The notes under the pieces are model-generated. The model searched no databases, had not been told where the DNA came from, and saw nothing but the letters and a program-made list of their open reading frames with translations. A stretch of DNA of 64,000 bases, from assembly GCA_964503085.1 (NCBI GenBank), contig CAZCYQ010000008.1, positions 24,333 to 88,332 of the forward strand, written 5' to 3'. Positions 8,956-18,352 of the stretch are shown in pieces (position 1 is the first letter of the stretch; each line of letters begins with the position of its first letter). The position numbers were made by a program, and so were the translations under genes. This stretch comes from Bin80 sp964503085. GTDB taxonomy: Bacteria; Bacteroidota; Rhodothermia; Rhodothermales; Bin80.

Positions 8956-8971
8956 GGTAATTTGGGTTACC
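8956..8971. promoter_or_regulatory. Inverted repeat, possible operator for nadA
   Basis: GGTAA, six bases, TTACC is a perfect 5-bp inverted repeat, and a further ATTACC half-site follows at 8981-8986. It overlaps a weak promoter-like TTGAGG-N17-TAAGAA. Position upstream of a biosynthetic gene makes a repressor site plausible, but no regulator is identified and a 5-bp arm can arise by chance. Confidence 0.3.
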
Positions 8972-9080
8972 ATTAAGAATATTACCTCCTGGCACAAAAG
9001 CCTCCGTTGGGTGTTCACAGTAGTCCCCTTGGTTAGGGTGGCACCTAAGCGGTTTTTACGTTGCAGCAAGATAGATCACC

Positions 9081-10085
9081 ATGCTGGCTTCACAGGACGT
9101 TCTCAGCAGCCGATTAGAGCAAATCGGATTTATTGATGATCCGGTAGATACAGGGCTGGATTTATATGAGGAAATTGAGCGCCTGAAACGAGAAAAGAAT
9201 GCTGTGCTGTTAGCACACTACTATCAGGAGCCAGCGATTCAGGACGTTGCTGATTTTATTGGGGATTCGTTGGGACTCTCTCGCCAAGCAGCAGCAACCG
9301 AAGCGGAGATCATTGTGTTCGCAGGGGTTCATTTCATGGCTGAGACGGCCAAAATACTGAACCCGCACAAGAAAGTGCTGCTTCCGGATTTGAATGCGGG
9401 ATGTTCACTGGCAGACACGTGTCCGGCCGATGAATTCCGAGCCTTCTGCGACGCGCATTCCGACCATCTGGTAATGTCCTACATCAACTGCTCCGCTGAA
9501 GTAAAGGCCAGGAGTGACATTATCTGCACCTCCACCAATGCAGAGCACCTGCTGCGAATGATCCCCGAATCTCAACCAGTCATTTTTGCGCCAGATCGTA
9601 ATCTGGGTCGCTGGCTTGAGCGGAAAATTGGACGCAAGCTCGTCATTTGGGATGGGGTATGTATTGTACATGAGACATTCAGTGAACGCAAGCTGCTCGC
9701 GCTAAAGGTGAAGTTTCCAGAAGCACAGGTCTTGGCGCATCCAGAGTGCGAAGAGGCCGTACTTCGACATGCAGACTTTGTAGGTTCAACCAGCGGAATC
9801 CGTCGATATGCTCGCGAGGATGCGGGGACCTCGTTTATAATTGCAACGGAGGAGGGGATTTTGCACCAGATGCGTAAGGATTCGCCACACAAGTATTTTA
9901 TTCCGGCTCCTCCAGAAAGCGGATGCAATTGCAGCCAGTGCCCGCATATGCGTCTCAATACACTTGAAAAGCTCTATACGTGCATGCGTTACGAGCTCCC
10001 GGAAATCACTATGGAGGAATCCGTCCGCCAGCGTGCACTCAAGCCAATTGAGCGCATGATCGAAATGAGCAAGGGTGTCTCGTAG
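9081..10085 (+). CDS. nadA: Quinolinate synthase A
   Basis: Condenses iminoaspartate with dihydroxyacetone phosphate to quinolinate in de novo NAD synthesis, using a [4Fe-4S] cluster. The 334-residue sequence shows the three pseudo-repeated domains of NadA: LLAHYYQEPAIQDVADF, the substrate loops FAGVHFMAETAKIL and SYINCSAEVKA, the DRNLGRWL segment and the C-terminal ESGCNCSQCPHM. Candidate cluster cysteines lie in NAGCSLADTCP, YINCS and GCNCSQC. The partners nadB and nadC are not nearby. It ends one base before the convergent outer-membrane protein gene, with no space for a terminator between them. Confidence 0.96.
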   Translation: MLASQDVLSSRLEQIGFIDDPVDTGLDLYEEIERLKREKNAVLLAHYYQEPAIQDVADFIGDSLGLSRQAAATEAEIIVFAGVHFMAETAKILNPHKKVLLPDLNAGCSLADTCPADEFRAFCDAHSDHLVMSYINCSAEVKARSDIICTSTNAEHLLRMIPESQPVIFAPDRNLGRWLERKIGRKLVIWDGVCIVHETFSERKLLALKVKFPEAQVLAHPECEEAVLRHADFVGSTSGIRRYAREDAGTSFIIATEEGILHQMRKDSPHKYFIPAPPESGCNCSQCPHMRLNTLEKLYTCMRYELPEITMEESVRQRALKPIERMIEMSKGVS

Positions 10086-10086
10086 G

Positions 10087-11373
10087 TCACAGGTTTACGC
10101 GAATACCGATCATGGGCTCAAATCTCTTCTGGACTAGGTAGTGAGGACTGGATTCAACAGCTTCGAAGGTATACCGGGCCTCCGTGTGCAGGAAGAACGC
10201 GTTTCTAATGTGTAGGGTGGTTGCAAACGTGAGTCCACTTTGTTCAACGAAGGGGGTAAAGATGCCTAGGAAGGTACGCTCTCCCAGACGGTCAACACCG
10301 ACTTCAAGAATGAAGTAAGGTCCGCGCTTTACAAAGAGTCTGAAATGCAATTCACTGAGGGGTTGTGCACCAAAATGCCTGCGCCAGCTGTATTCGACCC
10401 AGAAGGACTCCTTGATCTGGAGAGAGAGCGCCGTAAGCAGGTCATTAACTCCTCGGGATTCCCCAAGGGTTAAGCCGGCAAAGTCATCCTGTGCAAGATC
10501 GTCAAGGTCAGCTCCACTACGAATTATGCGGTTGTGAGAGTTACTTACGGCAAATAGCTGTCCGACATACCCAGGAATAAAGTGACGGCTGTTGTAGAAG
10601 GCTCCAACTCTGAGCTTAAAGCTTAACAGATCCAGGAAACCCGCGCTATGCACATCAGCGCCGAAAGCAAGGCCATCTCCGTGACGTGTATACCAGGCGT
10701 AACTCGCATAAGGGGCAAACACAATACGGCCTGTCTCAAACACGGCAACCTGTAGATCAATGCTCCAGGCTGTCAGGTCAGTACGATCATGGTTAGTGTA
10801 GTTTATACCCAGCTTACCGTCATATGGCAACTCGAGACTTGCTCTTCCCCCAAGTACATTATTCAGGCGTACATCACTGCTGAAACCATTGATTTCGACG
10901 GGTCCTCCAGTCCATGCCAATTCGGTACCCACGGTTCGCATATCCCAGGCGATAGACGAACTGTAATGATTCACGACATGCCCGATACCAAGCCGCATAT
11001 CCTCAATTGGACCGAGCCGTACATAGAGATTATTCGTCTGAATACGAGCAAACTGAATGATTCGAAGGAGATCGTAGGCTTCGTCCCAGTCTGGAGTGTA
11101 ACGTCCGAGAGGCCCCTGTCGTATGCTTCCGCGCAGTCGCCCCTCAAAGGGATAGTCGGCAAAATCCCAATTCAACAACGCAAGTCCCCTCCACTGGGCG
11201 CCAATCAACGATACGCCCGCCAATGCGTTGAACCGGTTTTGTGTTTGCCAGCGTTGGTGCACGAGCTTTTCGGATAACCGGTTAATCGCTCCAAAGCCAT
11301 CCTGCGCAAGGCTTTTGGCAACAGGGCAGACCACTGACAGGAAAAGAAGACTGTACAGAACAAAATGCCGCAT
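10087..11373 (-). CDS. Putative outer-membrane beta-barrel protein
   Basis: A 428-residue protein with a clear signal peptide (MRH, hydrophobic core, cleavage near SLAQ). The mature part is a run of amphipathic strands of 9-12 residues with Tyr, Phe and Trp at the ends, for example GRIVFAPYASYAWYTRHG and HFRLFVKRGPYFILEVGVD, and the last residues (MIGIRVNL) fit an outer-membrane insertion signal. No family name is certain; it looks like a porin- or DUF-type barrel common in Bacteroidota. It is transcribed alone, convergent with nadA and divergent from the LON-domain gene. Confidence 0.6.
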   Translation of the reverse strand: MRHFVLYSLLFLSVVCPVAKSLAQDGFGAINRLSEKLVHQRWQTQNRFNALAGVSLIGAQWRGLALLNWDFADYPFEGRLRGSIRQGPLGRYTPDWDEAYDLLRIIQFARIQTNNLYVRLGPIEDMRLGIGHVVNHYSSSIAWDMRTVGTELAWTGGPVEINGFSSDVRLNNVLGGRASLELPYDGKLGINYTNHDRTDLTAWSIDLQVAVFETGRIVFAPYASYAWYTRHGDGLAFGADVHSAGFLDLLSFKLRVGAFYNSRHFIPGYVGQLFAVSNSHNRIIRSGADLDDLAQDDFAGLTLGESRGVNDLLTALSLQIKESFWVEYSWRRHFGAQPLSELHFRLFVKRGPYFILEVGVDRLGERTFLGIFTPFVEQSGLTFATTLHIRNAFFLHTEARYTFEAVESSPHYLVQKRFEPMIGIRVNL

Positions 11374-11432
11374 GTTAACTTGAGAGTTAAGTCAGCAGGA
11401 ATCGCATTGCCGTGCTCTCATACGAGCTGATC

Positions 11433-12077
11433 ATGAGTTTGAGTATACCAAATAGACTCGGACTTTTCTTCCTGGAATCGACATTATATCCAGGTGAGAA
11501 AAAATTTCTGCATGTCTTCGAAAGAAGCTACAGAAAACTGGTGGACAACTGTCTGACCAGCCATGGGCTGTTTGTGATTATATGGGAGGAGGACAATAGA
11601 GCGAAAGAGATTGGTTGCATTGCTCGCGTCAAGCGTGTGCTGGCACGGTACGAAGGGGGTGAACTTGATATCGAGGTTGAAGGGATTCGTCGAGTAAAGG
11701 TCTATATGATAGATGAAACGGCATTTTATCGGCAAGGTTATTTGGATCCATATAATGACACAGTTGAAGCGGGGGCATCCTCGGCAGGAGAGCGCTTGAT
11801 TGCCCAGCATATAAAACTACTAGAGATCATTGGAGCAAACATCAACCCCCAGTACTATCAGTCCAGTCATCCCTTATCGTGGCTCATTGGGCGTAATTGC
11901 GGCCTGTCACTTCCTCAGCGGCAGAATCTGCTTGAAATGCAAAGCGAAGCTGATCGCGTTATGTTTCTGATTGATTATCTGTCTGAGTTTATTCCCAAGA
12001 TTAAACAGAATGCGAAGAAGCAAATGCATATTATGTCGAATGGCCACGCCAAGGACTTTCTGAACGGAAATCACTAG
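11433..12077 (+). CDS. LON peptidase substrate-binding domain protein
   Basis: The product is only the N-terminal (PUA-like) domain of Lon proteases, about 215 residues, with no ATPase or protease part. The hallmark is the opening LGLFFLESTLYPGEKKFLHVFE, followed by GCIARVKRVLARYEGGELDI and EGIRRVKV. Stand-alone Lon-N proteins are widespread but have no firmly established function. I prefer the ATG at 11433; a GTG 21 bases upstream is also in frame. The MBL hydrolase gene starts six bases after its stop, so the pair is probably co-transcribed. Confidence 0.82.
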   Translation: MSLSIPNRLGLFFLESTLYPGEKKFLHVFERSYRKLVDNCLTSHGLFVIIWEEDNRAKEIGCIARVKRVLARYEGGELDIEVEGIRRVKVYMIDETAFYRQGYLDPYNDTVEAGASSAGERLIAQHIKLLEIIGANINPQYYQSSHPLSWLIGRNCGLSLPQRQNLLEMQSEADRVMFLIDYLSEFIPKIKQNAKKQMHIMSNGHAKDFLNGNH

Positions 12078-12082
12078 ACACG

Positions 12083-12934
12083 ATGCCGCAGATCGGTCCG
12101 TATACGTTGCATACCGTCGAGTGTGGTCGTTTCAGGTTGGATGGAGGTGCGATGTTTGGTATCATTCCACGCGTATTGTGGGCGCGCCGAATGCCTCCTG
12201 ATAACCGAAACAGGATTTCCATGTGCATGCGGTCCCTTCTGTTGGAAGGAGACGGACGTGTAATCTTGATTGATAACGGTGCAGGTGACAAGTACGATGC
12301 ACGGTTCAAGGATATTTTTGCTCTAGAGGGATGTAATCTGGACGATTCTTTAAAGAAAGCCGGCTTTATTGCAGACGATATCACGGATGTAATTCTGACA
12401 CATTTACACTTTGATCACGCAGGAGGAAGCACGACTTATGACGGGGGGAGGGTTGTACCAAAATTCAAAAACGCGACCTACCATTTACAACAGGATCACC
12501 TAGGGAGTGCAAGAGTCCCGAACATCCGTGAACGGGCATCTTTTCTTCCAGATAATTTTGAGCCGCTTGCTGCGACTGGACAGCTAAGAACACACCAGGG
12601 TGAAAAGCAGCTTTTTCCAGGTATTGATCTCATGGTGGTTAATGGTCATACGACTGCTCAACAACTGGTCAGGATCAGCGGTAAAGAGGGAGTAATTATT
12701 TTTTGTGCAGATCTGCTGCCAACAATTCATCATCTGCGGGCGCCATGGGTTATGGCTTATGATGTTAGACCACTGACCAGCGTGGCCGAGAAGGCACATT
12801 TTCTCAACAGAGCCCTCACTGATCAGTGGCAGCTTTTTTTTGAACATGATCCTGAGGTAACGGTGGCAAGCTTAAAAGAAACAGAGCAGGGCATCACTAC
12901 CAGTTCTCCCAGACTGCTTGAGGAACTGTTTTGA
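12083..12934 (+). CDS. MBL-fold metallo-hydrolase
   Basis: A 283-residue metallo-beta-lactamase fold hydrolase. The metal-binding motif is HLHFDHAGG (His107, His109, Asp111, His112), with later ligands likely in VNGHTTAQQ, FCADLLP and FEHDPEV. The long insertion before the motif (DKYDARFKDIFALEG) and the overall order resemble quinolone- or lactone-type hydrolases of the family, but substrate cannot be told from sequence. It follows the LON-domain gene closely on the same strand. Confidence 0.85.
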   Translation: MPQIGPYTLHTVECGRFRLDGGAMFGIIPRVLWARRMPPDNRNRISMCMRSLLLEGDGRVILIDNGAGDKYDARFKDIFALEGCNLDDSLKKAGFIADDITDVILTHLHFDHAGGSTTYDGGRVVPKFKNATYHLQQDHLGSARVPNIRERASFLPDNFEPLAATGQLRTHQGEKQLFPGIDLMVVNGHTTAQQLVRISGKEGVIIFCADLLPTIHHLRAPWVMAYDVRPLTSVAEKAHFLNRALTDQWQLFFEHDPEVTVASLKETEQGITTSSPRLLEELF

Positions 12935-13077
12935 TACTTGGAGTCTGCGAAACATCCGAGGTTTATTTAAGTAGACGGGGCTCACTTGTCTAATCGAAAA
13001 TTCTCCTCATTGCCCAAAGTTACCAAAGTGTATATGCAGGGACACCTTAGGTTGTAACTGCTCAAAAACTTATTAGC

Positions 13078-16000
13078 GTGCAATCTCGGCATTTATCTGG
13101 ACTAGTGAACCGGGTAAGGATTTTCGGAACGTTGAATTTGTCAGTACTGGCTGCTATCTGTGCGCCGGTTGCTGCGCAGGATGCTACCCTTGAGCTCGTG
13201 GAATCTGCGCCAGACCGCAGTGTTTACCAACTGACCGCAGAATGGGGGGATGCTGAAGTGGACGTAGGTGGTCTTCTGGAGTCCTCGGTGGTTTTGGATC
13301 TTCCTGCTCTGGTACTGCCTAGTGTTCGCGTAATAGAAGCAGAGTACGATGAGTACTCGTTTGAACCGGTTAAGGGCGTCGGTGCAGAGGCTGCCGCTGT
13401 CGTTGGTCTTGGACTTTCGCGAAAGCGGCCGGCTGCTACATTAGTGGCACGCCTTGTAACCTATGATTCAACATCTGCCAGACTGCGGCGCTATAGGCAC
13501 ATGCGCATTGAGGTGAGGCATCCGGTTAATCAGCAGTTGCGCAGTAGCTACGAGACCTCGGACAACCCACATCTTGATGTTAGTCGAAGCGTGCTTGCGG
13601 ATGGGCAATTTTTTAAGCTTGCAATTTCAGAGACCGGGATATATCGGATTGATCGCACTTTTCTTGAATCTCTACCAGGGCTGGACACGGCAGTTGGCAG
13701 CATAGATCCAGATCAAGTCAGGATTTTTGGTAATGGAGGGGCGCCAGTCCCCGCCCTTAACAGTGCTCCCAGGATTGCAGATTTAGCAGAAAACCAGGTA
13801 TTCGTGCAGGGGGGAGGGGACGGCAGTTTTGATGCCGCTGATGCAGTATGGTTCTATGCGCAGGGCCCGAGCGGATGGCAGAGTAGGGAGCTCTCAGACT
13901 CCCGGGGTAGACCAATTCTGGACCCGAACGGAGAGCCAATACACGAGTGGATCCATTATGTGCACCCGTTTGATTCAACCAATTATTATTTTCTGAGTAT
14001 CGGGGGTGCGGCAAGTGAAACCTATCTGCAAGAAGATTATCCTGATGCCACGGACACCGTTCTGCTCACTGAGATCAAGGGACGCTACTTCGTAGATCTG
14101 GACGAGTTCATGTGGGGGCGTGAAGGAGGACATTCCGGCCATACCTGGGTCAGTGCACTTATACCTGGACCTGGGCCGGGACGTGTGGTTTTCGAAAACC
14201 TTCAACTTCCCGGACTGACCGACGGCACATTGCATTACCAGGTCCGGGCTGCTATACAAAGCAATCCGGCCGCGGTCCTGCATTACAGGGGGGCTAGCAA
14301 CATATTGCACAGTGTTAACTATGGAGCCAGTTCGGGACTTTCTACATCCGTAATTGCGCGCTCGGGGATAGCAGAGTTTACGCAAACGGTTACTGCTGGT
14401 CAGCAGGTCAGTCTCACAGCTGATTTAGACGACCAAGCCGGCGGCCCACTGGCGGCGTTAGATTGGGTCCGATTATTCTATCCCAAAACACTCCAGGCAG
14501 ATCAGCAGCCCCTGAGATTCCATACGCCATTAGCTGAAGCAGGGACGTTTACATTTGTGCTTCGCGGCTACACTTCTCCGCCTATTGTACTGGATGTAAC
14601 CCAACCTGGAGATTATCGCTGGTTGGGGCTTAGTTCGCGCGGAGGCGAGTATTGGGTACAGGTAACGGCCGCGTCAGAGGATGAGCCCCGGGAATTGATC
14701 GCCTTCACTTCGGATCAAGTTCGGACTCTGGAGGCAGCCGCAGCTTGTGGTTCGGCCTGCAGTGTTACGCCGCAAAACCTGCATGGCATTCAGACTTGGC
14801 CAGGTTTTGTAATTATCACGCCCAATCAGTTTATTGAGCAGTCCAATGCGTTGGCCGATCGTCGTCGTGCAGAAGGACTAACGGTTGAGGTCGTTGATGT
14901 GCACCAGATTTATAATGAGTTTTCGGGTGGACTGCAGGATGTGCGTGGCATCAGGGATTACCTGAAGTTTCTCTATGACCGTAGCCCGGATGAAGAACGC
15001 CTGTTGCGGTATGTGCTCCTGTTTGGTGATGGTCACTTTGACTACCGAAATCTTGATGCTTCTGCCACGTTCCCGAATCATATTCCTCCATTCGAGACAG
15101 AGGAGTCCTGGAACCCCGAAGAGTCCTACACGACTGACGATTACTTTGGACTTCTGGATGATAATGAAGGTCTATGGCCTTTTATCCGGAAGAGCTTCTA
15201 TGCTCCATATGACCACCTGAATGAGCGTGTAGATGTGGGAATTGGGCGTTTTACCGTGCACACCGAGGAAGAAGCTCAATTGATGATTGATAAGGTTGTG
15301 CACTACGAAAGCCCGAATACATATGGTCAATGGCGAAACCGATACCTGTTTCTGGCAGATGATGGTCCAACGGGAATTTCTGGACGGCAAGATGACAAGG
15401 ACTTGCACACACAGAACACTGATGTAGTTGCAGTTGTAGTCGCGAAGCTTGCACCAGACGTAAACCAGCGTAAGGTGTATGCACTTTCGTACACCAGAGA
15501 ATTCCTGAACACCTGGCGCGTTCCGAAAGCACGCCAGGACCTGCTATCAACGATTGATGAGGGCGTTCTCGTTGTGAACTATAGCGGTCATGGGGGGGAG
15601 CGGGCACTTGCGCAGGAAAACCTATTTACTGTGGAAGACTCCAGATCCCTCCAGAATTATGACAGACTGCCTGTATTTATTACGGCGACCTGTTCCTTTG
15701 GTCGGTGGGATTTGGGAAGTGAGCAGACCGGCGCAGAAGAGTTGCTTCTCAATCGAAATGGCGGGGCGATCGCCCTTCTGACAACGGTACGGACTGTGTA
15801 CACCTCCGGGGACGAGACCACACTTAATGTAGGGCTAAACGTGGTCCTGAACGAAGAACTCTTTACACGGGAGACCGACCATTTGTTACCTCGGCTTGGA
15901 GATGCGTTGCGTAGAACCAAGAACAGACGTGTGGGCTACGAGGGTAACAACCGTAAATTCAATCTACTGGGAGATCCTACATTACGGTTGGGCTTACCCG

Positions 16001-17097
16001 CCAATCGTGCAGTTGTTACGCATATAAACGAGACCCAGATTAGCACGGCCACGGGGCAAATGAGTGCACTGGAACGTATTGAGCTGAAGGGGGAAATCCA
16101 ACGGCCGGACGGTTCACTGGATACTTCCTTTGAAGGTGCGGCATCGCTCACAGTTTTTGATGCGCTGAGGCAGGTGCCAATCCCTCGTGAGATGCTTCGC
16201 CATATGCCACAGCCATACTATGAGGTTCGAGATGATCTGATCTGGCGGGGTAAGACCCGTGTAACCGGTGGACAGTTTGTAGCACGATTTGTCGTTCCAA
16301 AGGATATCTCGTATGCAAATCGGCCCGGAAAGGTTACGCTCTATGCACAAAGTGCGACTGGGCATGTAAATGGATATTCTGAGCGTTTTATTGTCGGCGG
16401 TACCTCGGACGATGCGACCGATGATGTAGACGGCCCACAGATTGAACTCTATCTGGGTGACGAAACGTTCACCAGTGGAGGCTTGGCCCCCGCGCTACCG
16501 AAAGTATTTGCCCGCATATATGATGCGAGCGGCATCAATACCGTAGGCGCAGGCGTTGGACACGAAATGTTACTTGTACTTGACCAAAATGAGGTGGAGG
16601 CAATCAATATTGGCAATCTCTATGAAAGTGACGAGGATTCTTTTCAGCGAGGATCCGTGTCCTATTCTTTTGATGAGGCGCTGGAACCCGGTCACCACAC
16701 ACTTAGCCTTCGGGCCTGGGATGTACTGAACAATTCGGGCGAAACAACTTTGGATTTTGTTGTTACAGACACCGAGGAGTTGGTGATCAGGAATGTTTTT
16801 AATTATCCAAATCCTACGACTGGGCCGACCCGGTTCGTTTTTGAGCACAACCAAATACCCGGTACGCCAGTTAAGGTACATGTGCGTGTTTATACTTTAG
16901 CGGGACGCCCAGTGCGAACTTTGGAATCAGAAGAACTGTTATCTGCAGGACCAATGCAAATTTCCTGGGATGGACTCGACGACGATTATGCAAGACTGGC
17001 CCCTGGTGTGTATTTGTATAGGCTACGGGCTGAAACAGCAGGTGCCGAAGTACAGCATGTTGCCGAGATTATCGAAAAACTGGCCGTTGTTCGTTAA
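13078..17097 (+). CDS. porU: Type IX secretion system sortase PorU
   Basis: A 1339-residue secreted cysteine protease of the gingipain (C25) family that in T9SS bacteria removes the C-terminal sorting domain of cargo and attaches it to surface polysaccharide. GTG start, signal peptide ending near PVAAQ. After a long N-terminal beta-rich region the C25 domain spans about residues 590-960, with the catalytic His838 in YSGHGGE and Cys872 in TATCSFGRWD; the 34-residue spacing fits PorU. The last 90 residues are an FlgD-like/T9SS sorting domain (FNYPNPTTG, then PGVYLYRL). porV follows after 45 bases, the arrangement expected for these interacting proteins. No attachment-complex genes (porQ, porZ) are in the window. 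Confidence 0.93.
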   Translation: MQSRHLSGLVNRVRIFGTLNLSVLAAICAPVAAQDATLELVESAPDRSVYQLTAEWGDAEVDVGGLLESSVVLDLPALVLPSVRVIEAEYDEYSFEPVKGVGAEAAAVVGLGLSRKRPAATLVARLVTYDSTSARLRRYRHMRIEVRHPVNQQLRSSYETSDNPHLDVSRSVLADGQFFKLAISETGIYRIDRTFLESLPGLDTAVGSIDPDQVRIFGNGGAPVPALNSAPRIADLAENQVFVQGGGDGSFDAADAVWFYAQGPSGWQSRELSDSRGRPILDPNGEPIHEWIHYVHPFDSTNYYFLSIGGAASETYLQEDYPDATDTVLLTEIKGRYFVDLDEFMWGREGGHSGHTWVSALIPGPGPGRVVFENLQLPGLTDGTLHYQVRAAIQSNPAAVLHYRGASNILHSVNYGASSGLSTSVIARSGIAEFTQTVTAGQQVSLTADLDDQAGGPLAALDWVRLFYPKTLQADQQPLRFHTPLAEAGTFTFVLRGYTSPPIVLDVTQPGDYRWLGLSSRGGEYWVQVTAASEDEPRELIAFTSDQVRTLEAAAACGSACSVTPQNLHGIQTWPGFVIITPNQFIEQSNALADRRRAEGLTVEVVDVHQIYNEFSGGLQDVRGIRDYLKFLYDRSPDEERLLRYVLLFGDGHFDYRNLDASATFPNHIPPFETEESWNPEESYTTDDYFGLLDDNEGLWPFIRKSFYAPYDHLNERVDVGIGRFTVHTEEEAQLMIDKVVHYESPNTYGQWRNRYLFLADDGPTGISGRQDDKDLHTQNTDVVAVVVAKLAPDVNQRKVYALSYTREFLNTWRVPKARQDLLSTIDEGVLVVNYSGHGGERALAQENLFTVEDSRSLQNYDRLPVFITATCSFGRWDLGSEQTGAEELLLNRNGGAIALLTTVRTVYTSGDETTLNVGLNVVLNEELFTRETDHLLPRLGDALRRTKNRRVGYEGNNRKFNLLGDPTLRLGLPANRAVVTHINETQISTATGQMSALERIELKGEIQRPDGSLDTSFEGAASLTVFDALRQVPIPREMLRHMPQPYYEVRDDLIWRGKTRVTGGQFVARFVVPKDISYANRPGKVTLYAQSATGHVNGYSERFIVGGTSDDATDDVDGPQIELYLGDETFTSGGLAPALPKVFARIYDASGINTVGAGVGHEMLLVLDQNEVEAINIGNLYESDEDSFQRGSVSYSFDEALEPGHHTLSLRAWDVLNNSGETTLDFVVTDTEELVIRNVFNYPNPTTGPTRFVFEHNQIPGTPVKVHVRVYTLAGRPVRTLESEELLSAGPMQISWDGLDDDYARLAPGVYLYRLRAETAGAEVQHVAEIIEKLAVVR

Positions 17098-17142
17098 AGG
17101 CCATAAACAGTATACAACCTAACCCTTGCAAAACCAGACAGT

Positions 17143-18330
17143 ATGAAGAGCCAGATTTTCAAACACATCACCATTTTGTCGCTTTTGATTTTCATGATCA
17201 TCGGTGGCTTTGTTCGGAATGCATCGGCCCAGATCGGCGGATCTGCCGTCGTATTTCTTATGATTGAACCCGACAGCAGGGCGGCGGGTATGGGAAATGC
17301 AGGTGTAGCTATCGCCGACAATGCAAATGCCTTGTTTTGGAACCCCGCAGGGTTAGCTGATCAGGTTGGCACTGAGGTTGCATTAACGCACAGTAATTGG
17401 TTGCCAGAGTTGAGCAGTGATCTTTTTTTTGAGTATCTGGTCGGTAAGCATCATATCAAGAATTGGGGCACAATCGGGGCTCACGTTACATTTTTGAACC
17501 TTGGTGAGCATGAGCACCGAGATGCGCTGAATGTATCTTTAGGTACTTTTCGATCTTATGATCTGTCCGTGGGCGTGTCCTACGGGTTCAAGGTATCTGA
17601 GCATATTTCACTGGGTACCGGTGTACGTTGGATCCGCTCTAACCTGGCCAGTGTCAATGTCGGTGCGCAGGAATCCCAGCCTGGTGTATCGGTTGGTGTG
17701 GATTTGGCTGCGATGCTCAAGATGCCGGAATTTCATCTTGGAAGTATAGGTACGCGGTACAATATTGGGTTTAACCTCGCTAACATGGGTCCCAAGATCC
17801 AGTACTCTGACAGCGAGCAGGCTGACCCGATCCCCACTTTACTTCGAATTGGTCACGCAGTTACATTCCAATTTGACGACTACAACAAGATCACGCTGGC
17901 CAACGACGCTTCAAAAATTCTCGTGCGGCAGCGGGTTGAGGAAGTGTGTATTGATATTAATGATCCTGCAACCTGTGCTCCGGACTATTCAACGGACCCC
18001 TTTTATCGCGCGATCTTTACCTCCTGGACCCCCATTGAGGTTCTGAGTTCTGCGGTCAACGATGATGAACAGGAGTTCAGGAACCTGTCAGTCATTGACC
18101 AGCTCTTGATTTCTGCTGGTTTCGAGTACTGGTACAATGATCTTTTCGCAGCGCGAGGAGGATATTTCTACGAGAACCCTTACAATGGTAACCGGGAATT
18201 CCTGACTTTCGGGGCGGGGATCCGCTATAATATCGTGGGGGTAGATTTTTCGTATGTATATGCCTTGGAGGAAAACCATCCTTTGGCCAATACAATGCGT
18301 TTTTCACTCCTTCTCAACTTTGCACGCTAA
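17143..18330 (+). CDS. porV: Type IX secretion outer-membrane protein PorV
   Basis: A 395-residue FadL-like outer-membrane barrel that shuttles T9SS cargo from the translocon to the PorU attachment complex. After the signal peptide (cleavage near ASAQ) comes the family hallmark SRAAGMGNAGVAIADNANALFWNPAG. Strands continue to the aromatic C-terminal SLLLNFAR. A PorQ-like member of the same family is possible, but the length and position directly behind porU favour PorV. Two Cys in CIDINDPATC may form a loop disulphide. Confidence 0.9.
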   Translation: MKSQIFKHITILSLLIFMIIGGFVRNASAQIGGSAVVFLMIEPDSRAAGMGNAGVAIADNANALFWNPAGLADQVGTEVALTHSNWLPELSSDLFFEYLVGKHHIKNWGTIGAHVTFLNLGEHEHRDALNVSLGTFRSYDLSVGVSYGFKVSEHISLGTGVRWIRSNLASVNVGAQESQPGVSVGVDLAAMLKMPEFHLGSIGTRYNIGFNLANMGPKIQYSDSEQADPIPTLLRIGHAVTFQFDDYNKITLANDASKILVRQRVEEVCIDINDPATCAPDYSTDPFYRAIFTSWTPIEVLSSAVNDDEQEFRNLSVIDQLLISAGFEYWYNDLFAARGGYFYENPYNGNREFLTFGAGIRYNIVGVDFSYVYALEENHPLANTMRFSLLLNFAR

Positions 18331-18352
18331 CCCGGATCGAGGTTGCAGTACA

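Larger units (their letters stand above)
8738..9080. other. Intergenic region upstream of nadA
   Basis: About 340 bases without a supported gene. It holds the hairpin at 8750-8772 and an inverted repeat at 8956-8971, the latter about 110 bases before the nadA start. A weak promoter-like pair, TTGAGG and TAAGAA separated by 17 bases, overlaps the inverted repeat. Small open frames are present but have no ribosome site or recognisable product. Confidence 0.5.

Noticed and set aside
18254..18352. Upstream extension of the M6-like gene
   Set aside because: It lies mostly inside porV in another frame and precedes the signal peptide.
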